Assembly: GCA_026713505.1 (NCBI GenBank)
Contig: JAPOOH010000376.1
Location: 1-14,154, forward strand
Origin: Chloroflexota bacterium
Lineage (GTDB): Bacteria > Chloroflexota > Dehalococcoidia > Lucifugimonadales > Australimonadaceae
Direction: 5' to 3'
DNA length: 14,154 nt
Part shown: positions 1-7,505 of the stretch, piece by piece
Layout: each line of letters begins with the position of its first letter
Numbering within the stretch: the stretch's first letter is position 1
Notes under the pieces: generated by a model
Told to the model about the DNA's origin: nothing
The model's input: the letters and a program-made list of their open reading frames with translations, nothing else
Database searches by the model: none
Translations under genes and position numbers: made by a program

Positions 1-198
1 GGCACACGACCCTTCCGACCCCAGACGAATGGCAAGGCTGAGGCGTTCAACAAGATCCTGCAAGCTGAATGGGCCTACCAGCGACCGTATACCTCCAACC
101 GCGAGCGGCTCGACACGCTGCCTGCCTTCCTTGCGTATTACAATCACCGGCGTCCACACGGCGGCATCGGCGGGATCACTCCCGCCTCGCGCATGTAA
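1..198 (+). CDS. IS481-type transposase, C-terminal end (partial at window edge)
   Basis: This open frame enters from the left edge and stops at the TAA at 196-198. It encodes about 65 residues of a DDE integrase core. The segment PQTNGKAEAFNKIL carries the third acidic catalytic residue, Glu at codon 14. Further on, EWAYQRPY, YYNHRRPHGGIGG and TPASRM match the C-terminal signature of IS481-family transposases, in which the YNHxRPH block follows the catalytic Glu by about 40 residues. The enzyme cuts and joins the ends of its own insertion sequence. The N-terminus and the first two catalytic aspartates lie outside the window, so I cannot tell whether the copy is active. The usual Arg after the catalytic Glu (KVERFN in many relatives) is Ala here. 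Confidence 0.85.
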   Translation, partial: GTRPFRPQTNGKAEAFNKILQAEWAYQRPYTSNRERLDTLPAFLAYYNHRRPHGGIGGITPASRM

Positions 199-219
199 AC
201 AACGTCCCTGGGAACTACA
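1..219 (+). mobile_element. Right end of an IS481-type insertion sequence
   Basis: The transposase fragment is followed within a few bases by AACGTCCCTGGGAACTACA (201-219). This looks like a terminal inverted repeat ending in ACA, the complement of the TGT that opens many IS481-family elements. Reading resumes at about 221 inside a Crp/Fnr-like domain, so the element appears to have inserted into that gene. The other IS end and the target duplication are outside the window, so the exact boundary at 219 is an inference. Confidence 0.6.
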
Positions 220-763
220 CCTAGCGGGCTGCATCGTCGCTCCCTTTCTGATTGGGGAGCACGAGTTCCTGATGGGTGCTGAGCGCTGGGTCGCAAGCTA
301 TTCAGCCGTGACTGAGGCAGTCGTCGTTGAAATACCCGTTAGCACGATGCAGCTAGTGGTTACAGCCATTCCGCGTGTACGTGACCGCATGCACCAGCTT
401 GTCATGAGGCGTCTTGCGCGCTACTACTGGACATCGCTCGCAACCACAGGCACACCATGTTCCCGGGTTGCAGCGGCTTTAATCTCGCGCCTTGCCCTAG
501 ACGGTGAAGACTATGGTCGCCAACGCAGGATTGAGGTCAAACAGAAGGACATCGCCCGCCTCACGACCATGTCCTGAACAGCCGTCGCAGACGGCTTCGC
601 GGAGCTCCTCCACGCGAATGCAATCCAGCTAGACGAGACCAACCGTGGGCGTTTCACCGGAATCGTGCTGGTCGCCAACGTTGATGACTTGAAAGATGCC
701 GCCTTCTCAGATGTCCGGGACCGCACGATAGTAGGCTTGCTTGAGGGAGCACCCCAAGACTGA
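220..763 (+). pseudogene. Crp/Fnr-family transcriptional regulator, truncated and interrupted by a stop codon
   Basis: The frame starting at 221 reads as the second half of a cyclic-nucleotide-binding domain (FLIGEHEFLMGAERW, then YSAVTEAVVVEIPVSTM). It continues through the dimer helix (RVRDRMHQLVMRRLARYYW) and a Crp-type helix-turn-helix (VKQKDIARLTTMS). At 575-577 the frame meets TGA. The same frame then continues for 61 codons (TAVADGFAELLHANAIQL and onward) to a TGA at 761-763. In relatives the helix reads S-R-x-x-V-x-R at this point, so the TGA most likely arose from CGA (Arg) by one C-to-T change. About 50-60 N-terminal residues, including the start, are missing and replaced by the IS end. 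Such regulators bind promoter DNA in response to a small molecule or redox signal; this copy should be dead. Confidence 0.75.
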
Positions 764-986
764 GAATCGTCTACTGTGACCAGCACGTCTAGGGTCGCTT
801 TGCTGGCGATTCAAAGGCGCGGGCGCTTGGCCAGTACCCCGATCTTTCACTTGACTATCGTGTCGCCCAGTTCAGAGGCTCATGCAACGCTCGGCGTGCA
901 GTCTCCAACGAGCGTACTTGTGGTCGGGTGCTGGGTGGACGGGGACCCTTCCCACCTTAGGGGCGGCGAGCAGCAATGAGCGTAGC
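764..986. other. Gene-free stretch with a possible coding remnant
   Basis: I see no intact gene here. On the plus strand 935-958 reads VDGDPSHL, which resembles LDGRPPDHL at 8074-8100. Both lie just upstream of a copy of the long direct repeat, so this may be a decayed paralogue of that fragment. The similarity is short and could be chance. Confidence 0.3.
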
Positions 987-1078
987 ACCCTTAGAACTTG
1001 TCCGCTGCTCTCTAGAGCGCTCGGTCAACTGCCCACGAGTACCGGTACGTTTTAATGCTATTGCGTTTCACCCCTGAG
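987..1078 (+). repeat. Direct repeat, copy 1 (core 1000-1078)
   Basis: This matches 8112-8210 in the same orientation. The core 1000-1078 (79 bp) aligns with 8134-8210 (77 bp) with about six substitutions and a 2-base gap. It includes the shared blocks CTCTAGAGCGCTCGGTCAAC and GAGTACCGGTACGT. An 8-base match, ACCCTTAG, lies just outside the core in both copies. Three short palindromes are embedded: CTCTAGAG, AGCGCT and GTACCGGTAC. The two copies bracket about 7.1 kb. Confidence 0.85.
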
Positions 1079-1469
1079 CGTGCCTGCGGCGACAACGCCT
1101 CCCCGGAGACTGAGGCCGACACACGGGAAGGGGTCGTTGACATTGGCATTGGCCAAAGCAAGCACCATGTAAATGGCGGTGTCGAACTAGATCCTCTTGG
1201 AAGTTCAGTAGATGTGTTGCCCCCATCACGTAGCCTTCCCCACGTCAACAAGGATGTACCCAGTCTCGGCCCCGGCAGGGTCCACCAGGGACTCAGCGCA
1301 CCCCCCTTCAATGTCAGCCTCCGTTACTGCTGGATTGAGGTTCCTCTTCGAGAGGCACAACCTGCAGCGTCTTCGCGAAACCGCCCATTACCAACCGCCG
1401 CCATAGCCGCTGCCGGGATGCGACTCTTCTTCGCACGCGCTGGGAGGCCGCCCTGCGCCGGGTTATCGG
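1079..1469. other. Stretch without a recognisable gene
   Basis: The minus strand holds a frame of about 50 codons (including TEADIEGGCAESLVDPAGAE) running to a TGA near 1230. A second frame ends in RGETQ followed by a TAG inside the repeat, just as GETQ-TAG occurs at the second repeat copy. No family is recognisable. I read it as decayed coding sequence downstream of the lipoprotein gene. I saw no convincing terminator hairpin with a T-run. Confidence 0.35.
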
Positions 1470-3728
1470 TCAGGCGCACCACTCAATGCGAGGCAAGGCG
1501 TCCGGGTGGTCCGGAAGCCGGATGACGATGTCCAAGACACTCCCGTCATCTACCTTGAAGCGGGTTGCGTGCTCCCGCACGGCGGTGAACCCCCCTGGGC
1601 CGTGCCACCCTACGAAGGTGCATCCCTCATTGGATTCCGTACTTACGCCGGGGGCGAATACGTCCAAAATGAAGGAACCGTCGGGGACTACTATGGCAAA
1701 GGAGCCGTCCTCCCCGGTCGTAGCAGTGCCGACATTGTCCACGAAAGTGTCGGCTCCGTCGGGCCAGGCCCGCAGGAATGTCCCTTCCACCGGCTGATTG
1801 TTCGGCCCTATCACCTTGCCCTGAATGGTGACGATTTCCTCGGAGGGGTACTGGATCTCCGATGGCGTGTAGGGCGACATGTCGAATCCCTGCTCATCAA
1901 AGTAGGTCAGGCGATTGGGTATTGTCCTCAGGATCGAAATGATCTCGGCGGTCGTCAGCCGTTCTGATTGATACCGCACGGCGAACCACGCAAGGAAGCT
2001 CTCCGCGACATCCTCTGTGTCCGGATTGTCCCGGGCATACTCCGAGATGAAGACACCGTCGGCCTCCTGCGCCGCACGCCAGCCGGGGGAGCCTTCGTGC
2101 GTTTGGTCCAGCGTGGTATGTGTGGCTTCATGGACGAATACTTCCCCGAAATCACCCGGCTCCCGATCCGGATAGATGACGATGATCCCTAAGGTTTGGG
2201 ACGCATTCCACCTTCCCTCGCCGGGGTGGATGTCCACGTGCTTGATACCGGGCATCAGGACCGCCGGTATCTGTCCCAGGGCATGGATGTACGTCTCCAC
2301 TGTCCCTTGTGCGGCCTCTCTGCTGCCGAGTTCGGGATAGACGCGGAATTCCACCACGTGTCCGGCGTACCGTACATCGAACAGGTAAGTATCGATCGTA
2401 ATCGTCATTTCGGACTGTTTATCCCAGTGAGGGAGCTCACCGCGACCTGCGTACGTGATGCTCTCCAACGTGGTGGGATCGGAGGGTTCGATGACCTGCG
2501 GTGAGATAAGCGTTGTCGCATGGAACGGAGGCGTGCCCGTGTGTTCGAGTTTGAAGTCCAGTGTGCGGTCTTCCTCCATGGCGATCTCGACGGTCTCGGT
2601 TTCGTGGGTGGGCTCGGCGATGACCCTGACCGTGACCGTCCCCCAGACGTTAGGGAAGCGGTAGCCGCCGTCGGGACCGATGACCATGGACTCCACTTTG
2701 CCGTTCTCGAGCCGCACGACGGCGCCTGCAAGGACTGGCCCGTTTTTCCGGCTGTCACGTACCGTCCCAGATAGAGTGAACGTGGGTGGAACCGTTACCA
2801 TTGCGGACCCGGACGCAGCACCCGCACTGGCTGTGATCGTCGCCTCCCCTTCCGCAATCCCAGACACCAGACCAAGCGCATCCACCTCCGCCACCAGGGC
2901 GTCGGCGGACTCCCAATAAAATTCAACCCCCACAACCGGATGCCGGTTCGCGTCGAACGCTTCCGCCGCCATCTGAACGATCTCGCCCCACGCGGTCAGC
3001 TCGGTCATGGACGGCGAAACCTCTACTGAGGCCACCTCCTGCGTCACCGTCACCACTGCGGACCCTGATGCCGACCCGGCCGACGCCATGATCGTCGCTG
3101 TCCCGTTGCCCGACGCCGTCACAACGCCAAGCGCGTCCACTGTCGCCACCAGGGCGTAGGCAGACTCCCACGAGAATTCGGCCCCCGCAACCGCATGTCC
3201 GTTCGCGTCCAGTGCCTCCGCCGCCAGTTGAATGGTCTCGCCCCACGCGGTCAGCTCGGTCACGGACGGCGACACCTCCACTGAGGCTACCTCCTGCGTC
3301 ACCGTCACCACCGCGGACCCTGATGCCTGCCCGGCCGACGCCGTGATCGTCGCCGTCCCGTTGCCCGCTCCTGTCACGACACCGGCCGCATCCACCGTCG
3401 CCACCGAACTGGCGCTGGTCGTCCAAGTCACGGTGACTCCAGTCATTACCGTGAGGTCCAGGTCACGCACCTCCATCCTCAGTTGTGCCGTTGCGCCAAG
3501 TGCAGTCAGATCCACCGCAGCGGGGCTGACCGTGACCGAAGTAGGGCGGGCGGGCTCAGGTGCCGCCGTAGCAGTTGGTTCTGGGCTTAGAGTGGCAGTC
3601 GCAGCGGCCGTTGGTTCAGGCGTGGGAGGGGGACTATCGCTACAGGCGCTCAGGGCGACGGCGATGGCAAGAACTGTAAGGACGAAAAGCCAGCGGACAA
3701 TAGGAGAGGGCACGGCCACTTCGGTCAT
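1470..3728 (-). CDS. Lipoprotein with three BIG2 Ig-like domains and an HExxH metallopeptidase-like domain
   Basis: The protein is 752 residues. It has a hydrophobic signal (13-28) and a lipobox ALSAC with Cys29, so it should be anchored outside the cytoplasmic membrane. A short Thr/Pro linker (33-62) follows. Next come three BIG2-type Ig domains (about 62-144, 146-230, 231-315), the last two an 85-residue tandem duplication. A carboxypeptidase-regulatory-like beta domain (about 316-396) precedes a zinc-peptidase-like domain with HEATH at 533-537. SEYARDNPDTEDVAESF follows at 562-578; Glu576 is the likely third metal ligand, as in gluzincins with an EDxAE helix. A second regulatory-like beta domain closes the protein (about 633-742). 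AAGGGAG directly abuts the ATG at 3728 but is well spaced from GTG at 3719 (residue 4), which may be the true start. The gene follows the small membrane-protein gene after 116 bp. Substrate is unknown. Confidence 0.85.
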   Translation of the reverse strand: MTEVAVPSPIVRWLFVLTVLAIAVALSACSDSPPPTPEPTAAATATLSPEPTATAAPEPARPTSVTVSPAAVDLTALGATAQLRMEVRDLDLTVMTGVTVTWTTSASSVATVDAAGVVTGAGNGTATITASAGQASGSAVVTVTQEVASVEVSPSVTELTAWGETIQLAAEALDANGHAVAGAEFSWESAYALVATVDALGVVTASGNGTATIMASAGSASGSAVVTVTQEVASVEVSPSMTELTAWGEIVQMAAEAFDANRHPVVGVEFYWESADALVAEVDALGLVSGIAEGEATITASAGAASGSAMVTVPPTFTLSGTVRDSRKNGPVLAGAVVRLENGKVESMVIGPDGGYRFPNVWGTVTVRVIAEPTHETETVEIAMEEDRTLDFKLEHTGTPPFHATTLISPQVIEPSDPTTLESITYAGRGELPHWDKQSEMTITIDTYLFDVRYAGHVVEFRVYPELGSREAAQGTVETYIHALGQIPAVLMPGIKHVDIHPGEGRWNASQTLGIIVIYPDREPGDFGEVFVHEATHTTLDQTHEGSPGWRAAQEADGVFISEYARDNPDTEDVAESFLAWFAVRYQSERLTTAEIISILRTIPNRLTYFDEQGFDMSPYTPSEIQYPSEEIVTIQGKVIGPNNQPVEGTFLRAWPDGADTFVDNVGTATTGEDGSFAIVVPDGSFILDVFAPGVSTESNEGCTFVGWHGPGGFTAVREHATRFKVDDGSVLDIVIRLPDHPDALPRIEWCA
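2784..3293 (-). repeat. 255-bp tandem duplication encoding BIG2 domains 2 and 3
   Basis: Residues 146-230 and 231-315 of the lipoprotein are two copies of one 85-residue unit. Each begins EVASVEVSPS and ends with SGSA(V/M)VTV. At DNA level the units are 3293-3039 and 3038-2784. The first BIG2 domain (about 62-144) is clearly more diverged, so the last duplication is the most recent. Confidence 0.8.
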
Positions 3729-3844
3729 CTCCCTTCATGTAACCTTGGAATCGTCGGAAGAGCACCGTGCTCGAGGTGTGGCGCACGATTCCCTCAGCGA
3801 GTAATATCCGTTCCCGGAACGCGCAGATGAGCCTAGGGGTTGGG

Positions 3845-4297
3845 TCAGCGCGCCGAATTCCTCCAAGCCGACCACAAGCGCGGGTACGCCCGGCAGCCCA
3901 GCACAAGTGCAAGCCCGACGATCGGCAGCAGCACGATCCATGGAGAAATGCCTCCCTCCTCAAGCGTCTCAACTATGGGAACGGGCCCGGGCGTTGGCGT
4001 CGCAGTCGGCTCAGGCGTGAGAGCCGTTGTCGGACGCGGTGTGGCAGCAGGGACCGGTGTCGCGGTCACGGCTTGTGCGTCGGTCGCCGTCTGTGCCTCC
4101 GCCGGCGCCGACCAGAGGAGCACGCCGCCCAGCGCAAGGGCCAGCAGGACGATGCTGACGGCGCGCGGGAACAGGGCGAGACCCGCCTGGGGAACGGCAC
4201 GCGGCCTGGCGTGGGGCCGGAGCGTCCGCAGCATCAACGCCAAGGAGTCTTTCGCCCCGTGGAGGACGCCTCCTCTTGCCAAGGTCGACCGATTCAC
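3845..4297 (-). CDS. Small membrane protein with Thr/Pro-rich extracytoplasmic linker
   Basis: The predicted 150-residue protein starts at a GTG with GGGAG seven bases upstream. It has a basic N-terminal stretch and a hydrophobic segment (about 46-62, VSIVLLALALGGVLLW) ending in APAEA-Q, which looks like a signal-peptidase site. A Thr/Pro/Ala-rich linker (about 70-107) follows. A second hydrophobic helix (about 117-134, SPWIVLLPIVGLALVL) then precedes a short basic tail (RAYPRLWSAWRNSAR). This suggests a disordered segment held outside the cell by a C-terminal anchor with a cytoplasmic basic end. I recognise no family. The gene lies 116 bp upstream of the BIG2/HExxH lipoprotein on the same strand and may be co-transcribed with it. 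An internal Met at residue 22 is another possible start. Confidence 0.6.
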   Translation of the reverse strand: MNRSTLARGGVLHGAKDSLALMLRTLRPHARPRAVPQAGLALFPRAVSIVLLALALGGVLLWSAPAEAQTATDAQAVTATPVPAATPRPTTALTPEPTATPTPGPVPIVETLEEGGISPWIVLLPIVGLALVLGCRAYPRLWSAWRNSAR

Positions 4298-4787
4298 CTG
4301 CGCGCTCCCATTGCTCGGTCCGGGTGCCGTTGCGACAGCTTCTCTGCGGCCAGGGTGGAGGGCTGCATGGAAGTCCTTCCTCTCGAGCGGAATGCGGCCT
4401 CAACGACGGCAGCAATTGCCGGCAGCGTCCGGCCGGGCTCGGAGCCATCCAGGAGCGATACCGCCACTAGTGGGGCTTCTTTTCCGTATGTGCGCGGCAT
4501 TCTCCGGCATCGGACGGAACCCCTCCGCACGAGAGTGGCAGCCAGCGATTCCGCCTAATCTCTGATCGTTCCTGCGATCTCCCGGTGAAAGACAATAGAG
4601 ACCCTTCATCGTCTGGGTAAGTGCCAAACATCACTCTTGGGACAACGTTCTGTTTGCTCTTGGTGAGAGTGTTTCTGCAACTTTTCACTCTTGCCTACAT
4701 AAGCGGAAATGGCTAGGTTGGCGGCCACGTGGACAACCGTTGTGACCACCGAAACACTCCACGCTCTCACGCGCATACGGAGGGGAG
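4298..4787. promoter_or_regulatory. Divergent intergenic region with repeated CACTCT half-sites
   Basis: This stretch lies between the minus-strand lipoprotein operon and the plus-strand kinase operon, so it probably holds both promoters. I see no protein-like frame in it. The segment 4631-4693 is less GC-rich and carries TCACTCTTG at 4631-4639 and again at 4685-4693. The complementary AGAGTG lies between them at 4666-4671, giving two overlapping inverted pairs. That arrangement would suit an operator for a dimeric regulator. No strong sigma-70 -35/-10 pair could be assigned. Confidence 0.35.
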
Positions 4788-5117
4788 ATGTCTCAGGCGC
4801 ACCGCCAGAGCCGGGGCATTCATCTCATCAGCGCGGCCGCCGGACGCTGGCGGGCCGAAGGGCCTCGCGCCCATGCCGGTCCGGTCGAACCGGCTCTCGG
4901 CCGCCTTCTGTATTGTGCAGCTAACCTACCGGCCTGCGGGTTGGCCGGAGCGCTGCGTCGCGTATGCGCCGCTGCTCCTTCCGCAAGGGCCGTGGGTGGG
5001 GTGGCGCCGGATCTCTGCGCCGGTTCGACCGGGGTTGCTGCGTCATCTGACCGGCCTCCGGGCTCCCCTGGTGACCTGGGGGTTGGCCCGGACGCTACAG
5101 TGGGGGAATGCATCTGA
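4788..5117 (+). CDS. Possible small ORF translationally coupled to the kinase gene
   Basis: The frame runs from an ATG, preceded by GGAGG at 4779-4783, to a TGA at 5115-5117. That TGA overlaps an in-frame ATG of the kinase at 5117 (TGATG), the pattern of translational coupling. The 109-residue product is rich in Ala, Gly, Pro and Arg, has no hydrophobic helix, no domain I know, and four scattered cysteines. Other frames are open here too, as expected at high GC, so the ORF may be spurious. If it is not a gene, 4788-5107 is leader sequence. It contains the inverted copies CCGGTCGAACCGG (4881-4893) and CCGGTTCGACCGG (5020-5032). Confidence 0.25.
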   Translation: MSQAHRQSRGIHLISAAAGRWRAEGPRAHAGPVEPALGRLLYCAANLPACGLAGALRRVCAAAPSARAVGGVAPDLCAGSTGVAASSDRPPGSPGDLGVGPDATVGECI

Positions 5118-6343
5118 TGAAGGCGGCGTTCGGGGCCACGCAGAGGCGGCTTGTTCAGATGCTCTGGCTCGACCCGGACGAGACAGCGTACGCCGCTCAC
5201 ATCGCAGTGTGGACCCGCTGGTTCCTCTGGGTCGGCGCGATGATGTCACTCGCCATTCAGCCTACGTTCACGTTTCCCCAATCCATTCCCCAATCCACTC
5301 CGTTCGTGATCCTGCACTTGGCGGCGGTCACCCTCAATGGCTGGGTGCACTACCGTCTGGTCTCCCGGCGCAGAGTTACATGGCGTCACGTGTTCGTCCT
5401 CGGCGTCCTGGATTTGACTTTCGTCACGGCCACTGTTGTCGATGGGGGTTACGACACTTTCTGGTTCGTTGGCTACTATGCCGCCCTTGCCGCCTTTGCC
5501 GCCGTCTTCACCTCCCCTCTGCTGAATCTCACTTGGACCACGATCACAGCCTCCATATATGTCGGCGTGAGTTTGGCCGTTGGTTCGGGCATGGCCCTCG
5601 ATGGCGTCGATGTGAAGGCCCTCTACGTCAGAGTGGTCGGGATGTTCGGGGTCGTCCTCGCCATCAACTTCATCACCCGGTTTCAGCGGCACAGGGCGAG
5701 AGCGGCGATGGAACGGGAGCGGGCGCTGCAACGGGAGCGGCTCGAGCTCTCCGAGACGATCCACGACACGATCGCCCAGACCGCCTTCATGATCGGCCTG
5801 GGGATCGACGCGGCCAAACGGGTTGCCGGAGGCTCGAACGAGGAGCTCACCGCCAGGCTCGATGCCACATCACAGCTCTCCAGGACCGCCGTCTGGCAGT
5901 TGCGGCACCCGATAGACATGGGCCGCATATTCGAGGGAAGCGGGCTGGGCTGGACCCTGGACTCGCACGTGGCGACGTACAGGACCATAACGTCGATGTC
6001 GGCGGAGCTGACGCAGAACGGGGTGGAACCGCCTCTCTCGATCGAGGTCAGGAGCATGCTGTTCTCCATAGCCCACAACGCCCTCGCCAATGCCCTCCGC
6101 CATGCCGGGGCGAGCCACGTGCTGGTTGAGCTCGACTTCGGACGGGATGAGCTCAGGCTCTCGGTTTCGGACGACGGGGTGGGACTTCCTCACAACTACG
6201 AGGAGCGGGGCCACGGCTTCGCAAACATGCGGGCGTACGCCGAGCGCCTGGATGGACGCCTTATCGTCGAGCCCAGGGGGCCGCTGGGGGGCGCGAGCGT
6301 CACCTGCGTGATGTCGTTGGGCCGCGGACAACAGGAGGGATAG
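5108..6343 (+). CDS. Membrane sensor histidine kinase, NarL/HPK7 type
   Basis: The 411-residue protein has about six hydrophobic segments in its first 190 residues (roughly 35-50, 64-80, 92-112, 117-135, 141-160, 172-190), so the sensor is an integral membrane domain without a large outer loop. A charged coil (191-215) leads into the HisKA_3 box ETIHDTIAQTAF, with phospho-accepting His219. The ATPase domain shows the N box (IAHNALANALRHAGA, Asn324), the G1 box (SDDGVGL, 354-360) and the G2 box (ERGHGFANMRAYAERLDG, 366-383). It should autophosphorylate and pass phosphate to the response regulator encoded one base downstream. Start choice is between ATG 5108, with GGGGG almost abutting it, and ATG 5117 (residue 4), which is better spaced and overlaps an upstream stop. 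The signal is unknown. Confidence 0.92.
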   Translation: MHLMKAAFGATQRRLVQMLWLDPDETAYAAHIAVWTRWFLWVGAMMSLAIQPTFTFPQSIPQSTPFVILHLAAVTLNGWVHYRLVSRRRVTWRHVFVLGVLDLTFVTATVVDGGYDTFWFVGYYAALAAFAAVFTSPLLNLTWTTITASIYVGVSLAVGSGMALDGVDVKALYVRVVGMFGVVLAINFITRFQRHRARAAMERERALQRERLELSETIHDTIAQTAFMIGLGIDAAKRVAGGSNEELTARLDATSQLSRTAVWQLRHPIDMGRIFEGSGLGWTLDSHVATYRTITSMSAELTQNGVEPPLSIEVRSMLFSIAHNALANALRHAGASHVLVELDFGRDELRLSVSDDGVGLPHNYEERGHGFANMRAYAERLDGRLIVEPRGPLGGASVTCVMSLGRGQQEG

Positions 6344-6344
6344 G

Positions 6345-6998
6345 ATGTCAACCGGGTCTCGTCGCATCAGGGTGCTGCTCGCAGATGATCATTCGGTCAC
6401 GCGGGAAGGTCTCAGGTCGATCCTGGCGGGGTCGGAGGAGTTCGAGGTGGTGGGCGTGGCCAAGAACGGCGTGGAGGCGGTGAAGGCGGCCTCCGAACTG
6501 CAGCCCGACGTGGTCGTCATGGACGTCATGATGCCCGGGAAGGACGGCGTGGAGGCGTGCCGGGAGATCATGGAATCTCTGCCAGAGACACGGGTGATGA
6601 TGCTGACCGCCTCGACGGAGGGGAACGCCGTGATAGAGGCGGTGGCCGCTGGTGCGGCCGGCTATCTTCAGAAGGTGGCTGACATGAACCAGGTCCTGAC
6701 CATGATCAGGAGCGCGGCTGCGGGCGAAGGGCATCTGCCGACCGAGTTGGTGAAGCGGGTCTTCGACAGGATCAGGAGCGGGGGAAGGTCCAGGGAGGAG
6801 GTCGACCTTACCCCGAGGGAGAAAGAGATACTCGTGTCCTTCTGCCGGGGCATGTCGTACGTCGCGATCGCCGAGGCAAGGGGCGTCAAGGTGGTCACCG
6901 TCCGGAACGCCATCTACACAATCCAGGTGAAGCTGGGCGTCGACTCGAAGCAGGAGGTCGTGGTGTGGGCCGTGCAGAAAGGGCTGCTTGATTACTGA
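6345..6998 (+). CDS. LuxR/NarL-family response regulator
   Basis: The 217-residue protein has a receiver domain (about 7-123) with the acidic pair Asp14-Asp15, the phospho-acceptor Asp60 in VVMDVMMPG, Thr88 and the conserved Lys110. A LuxR-type helix-turn-helix follows (about 153-212, from LTPREKEIL to KLGVDSKQEVVVWAV). Phosphorylated by the partner kinase, it should bind promoter DNA. The ATG at 6345 is one base after the kinase stop. An AGGAGG at 6333-6338, inside the end of the kinase gene, gives a 6-base spacing, so the start is secure and the two genes form an operon. The divergent lipoprotein operon is a plausible target, but this is inference from position. All key residues are present. 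Confidence 0.93.
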   Translation: MSTGSRRIRVLLADDHSVTREGLRSILAGSEEFEVVGVAKNGVEAVKAASELQPDVVVMDVMMPGKDGVEACREIMESLPETRVMMLTASTEGNAVIEAVAAGAAGYLQKVADMNQVLTMIRSAAAGEGHLPTELVKRVFDRIRSGGRSREEVDLTPREKEILVSFCRGMSYVAIAEARGVKVVTVRNAIYTIQVKLGVDSKQEVVVWAVQKGLLDY

Positions 6999-7036
6999 GC
7001 ACATGGGCTGCTTGCCAGGCCTGCCTCACCTTCCCC

Positions 7037-7400
7037 CTAGGGCATCCGGTAGCGGACGCGCGGCTCGGTGAAGAATTAGGTTGGGTTGCTTGCGCCCTCA
7101 CCGAACTGGCTGCGAATCCGTCTCAGGTGGGTGCGCAGTGCCCGAAGACTGTCCGGTTCCTTCCCCCCAGATCCTCCGCAGCAACTCATCGTGGGTTACC
7201 ACCCGTCCGGCGTTGACCGATAGCTCATGGAACAACTGGTACTCCTTGGCCCTGAGTTCCACAGGGCGGCCGGCGAGGGCAACCCGGCGCTTGGCGTAGT
7301 CGATGGCCAGGTTCACGAAAAGGTAGCGAGCAACGGAGGAACCGTCTGCGCACCCACCAGCTGTCACCTCTCGCCGTGCGGATGGAACCGCCGCTTCCAC
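7037..7400 (-). pseudogene. OmpR-type winged-helix regulator fragment, frameshifted and with a nonsense codon
   Basis: From about 7328 downward the minus strand encodes an OmpR/PhoB-type DNA-binding domain: LAIDYAKRRVALAGRPVEL, AKEYQLFHELSVNAGRVVTH, DELLRRIWG. At the G6 run (7163-7168 on the plus strand) the frame is lost. The frame reached by removing one G continues as KEPDSLRALRTHLRRIRSQF, then GEGASNPT, a TAA (7078-7076), FFTEPRVRYRMP and the natural stop TAG (7039-7037). In related domains the residue at the TAA is Tyr (PTYxFTEPRV). So there are two lesions: a one-base gain in the homopolymer and a Tyr-to-stop change. I see no receiver domain upstream, so the N-terminus is missing or too decayed to recognise. 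The gene is convergent with the intact response-regulator gene. Confidence 0.8.
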
Positions 7401-7505
7401 ATACGGAGATCCAGAAGGCGCAGCTCGCTGAGAGCGCCGTTCAGACGTCGAGTAGACGTGCAGACGACCGCCACTGGGTGGCAGGGTTGCCTGCTACTAC
7501 TCCTG
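7401..7505. other. Short spacer without a recognisable gene
   Basis: Nothing recognisable was seen between the winged-helix fragment and the PPC-like fragment. Confidence 0.3.

Noticed and set aside
29..577. An ATG-initiated ORF of 182 codons at the left edge.
   Set aside because: Its first 60 or so codons are an out-of-frame reading of the transposase end. Only the part after about 220 is Crp/Fnr-like, so the ATG at 29 is not a real start.
575..577. TGA in the Crp/Fnr frame as selenocysteine or programmed readthrough.
   Set aside because: The position is an Arg in relatives, there is no obvious selenocysteine hairpin, and the gene is also truncated.
2923..3426. A minus-strand ORF rich in Gly, Asp and Arg repeats.
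   Set aside because: It is an alternative frame of the BIG2 tandem repeats, and its apparent repetition comes from the real gene.
5020..5032. GGTTCGA resembling a tRNA T-loop.
   Set aside because: No acceptor, D or anticodon stems can be arranged around it.
4729..6129. A 466-codon plus-strand ORF overlapping the kinase.
   Set aside because: Over the kinase region it is the +1 shadow of a motif-perfect gene, and its product is Arg/His/Gly-rich without domains. Its upstream part shows no family either.
6348..7004. A 218-codon minus-strand ORF opposite the response regulator.
   Set aside because: It is an antisense shadow with a His/Pro/Leu-rich composition typical of GC-rich complementary frames.
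7163..7168. Programmed frameshift at the G6 run.
   Set aside because: The downstream frame also carries a nonsense codon at a conserved Tyr and the N-terminal part is missing, so decay is the better explanation.
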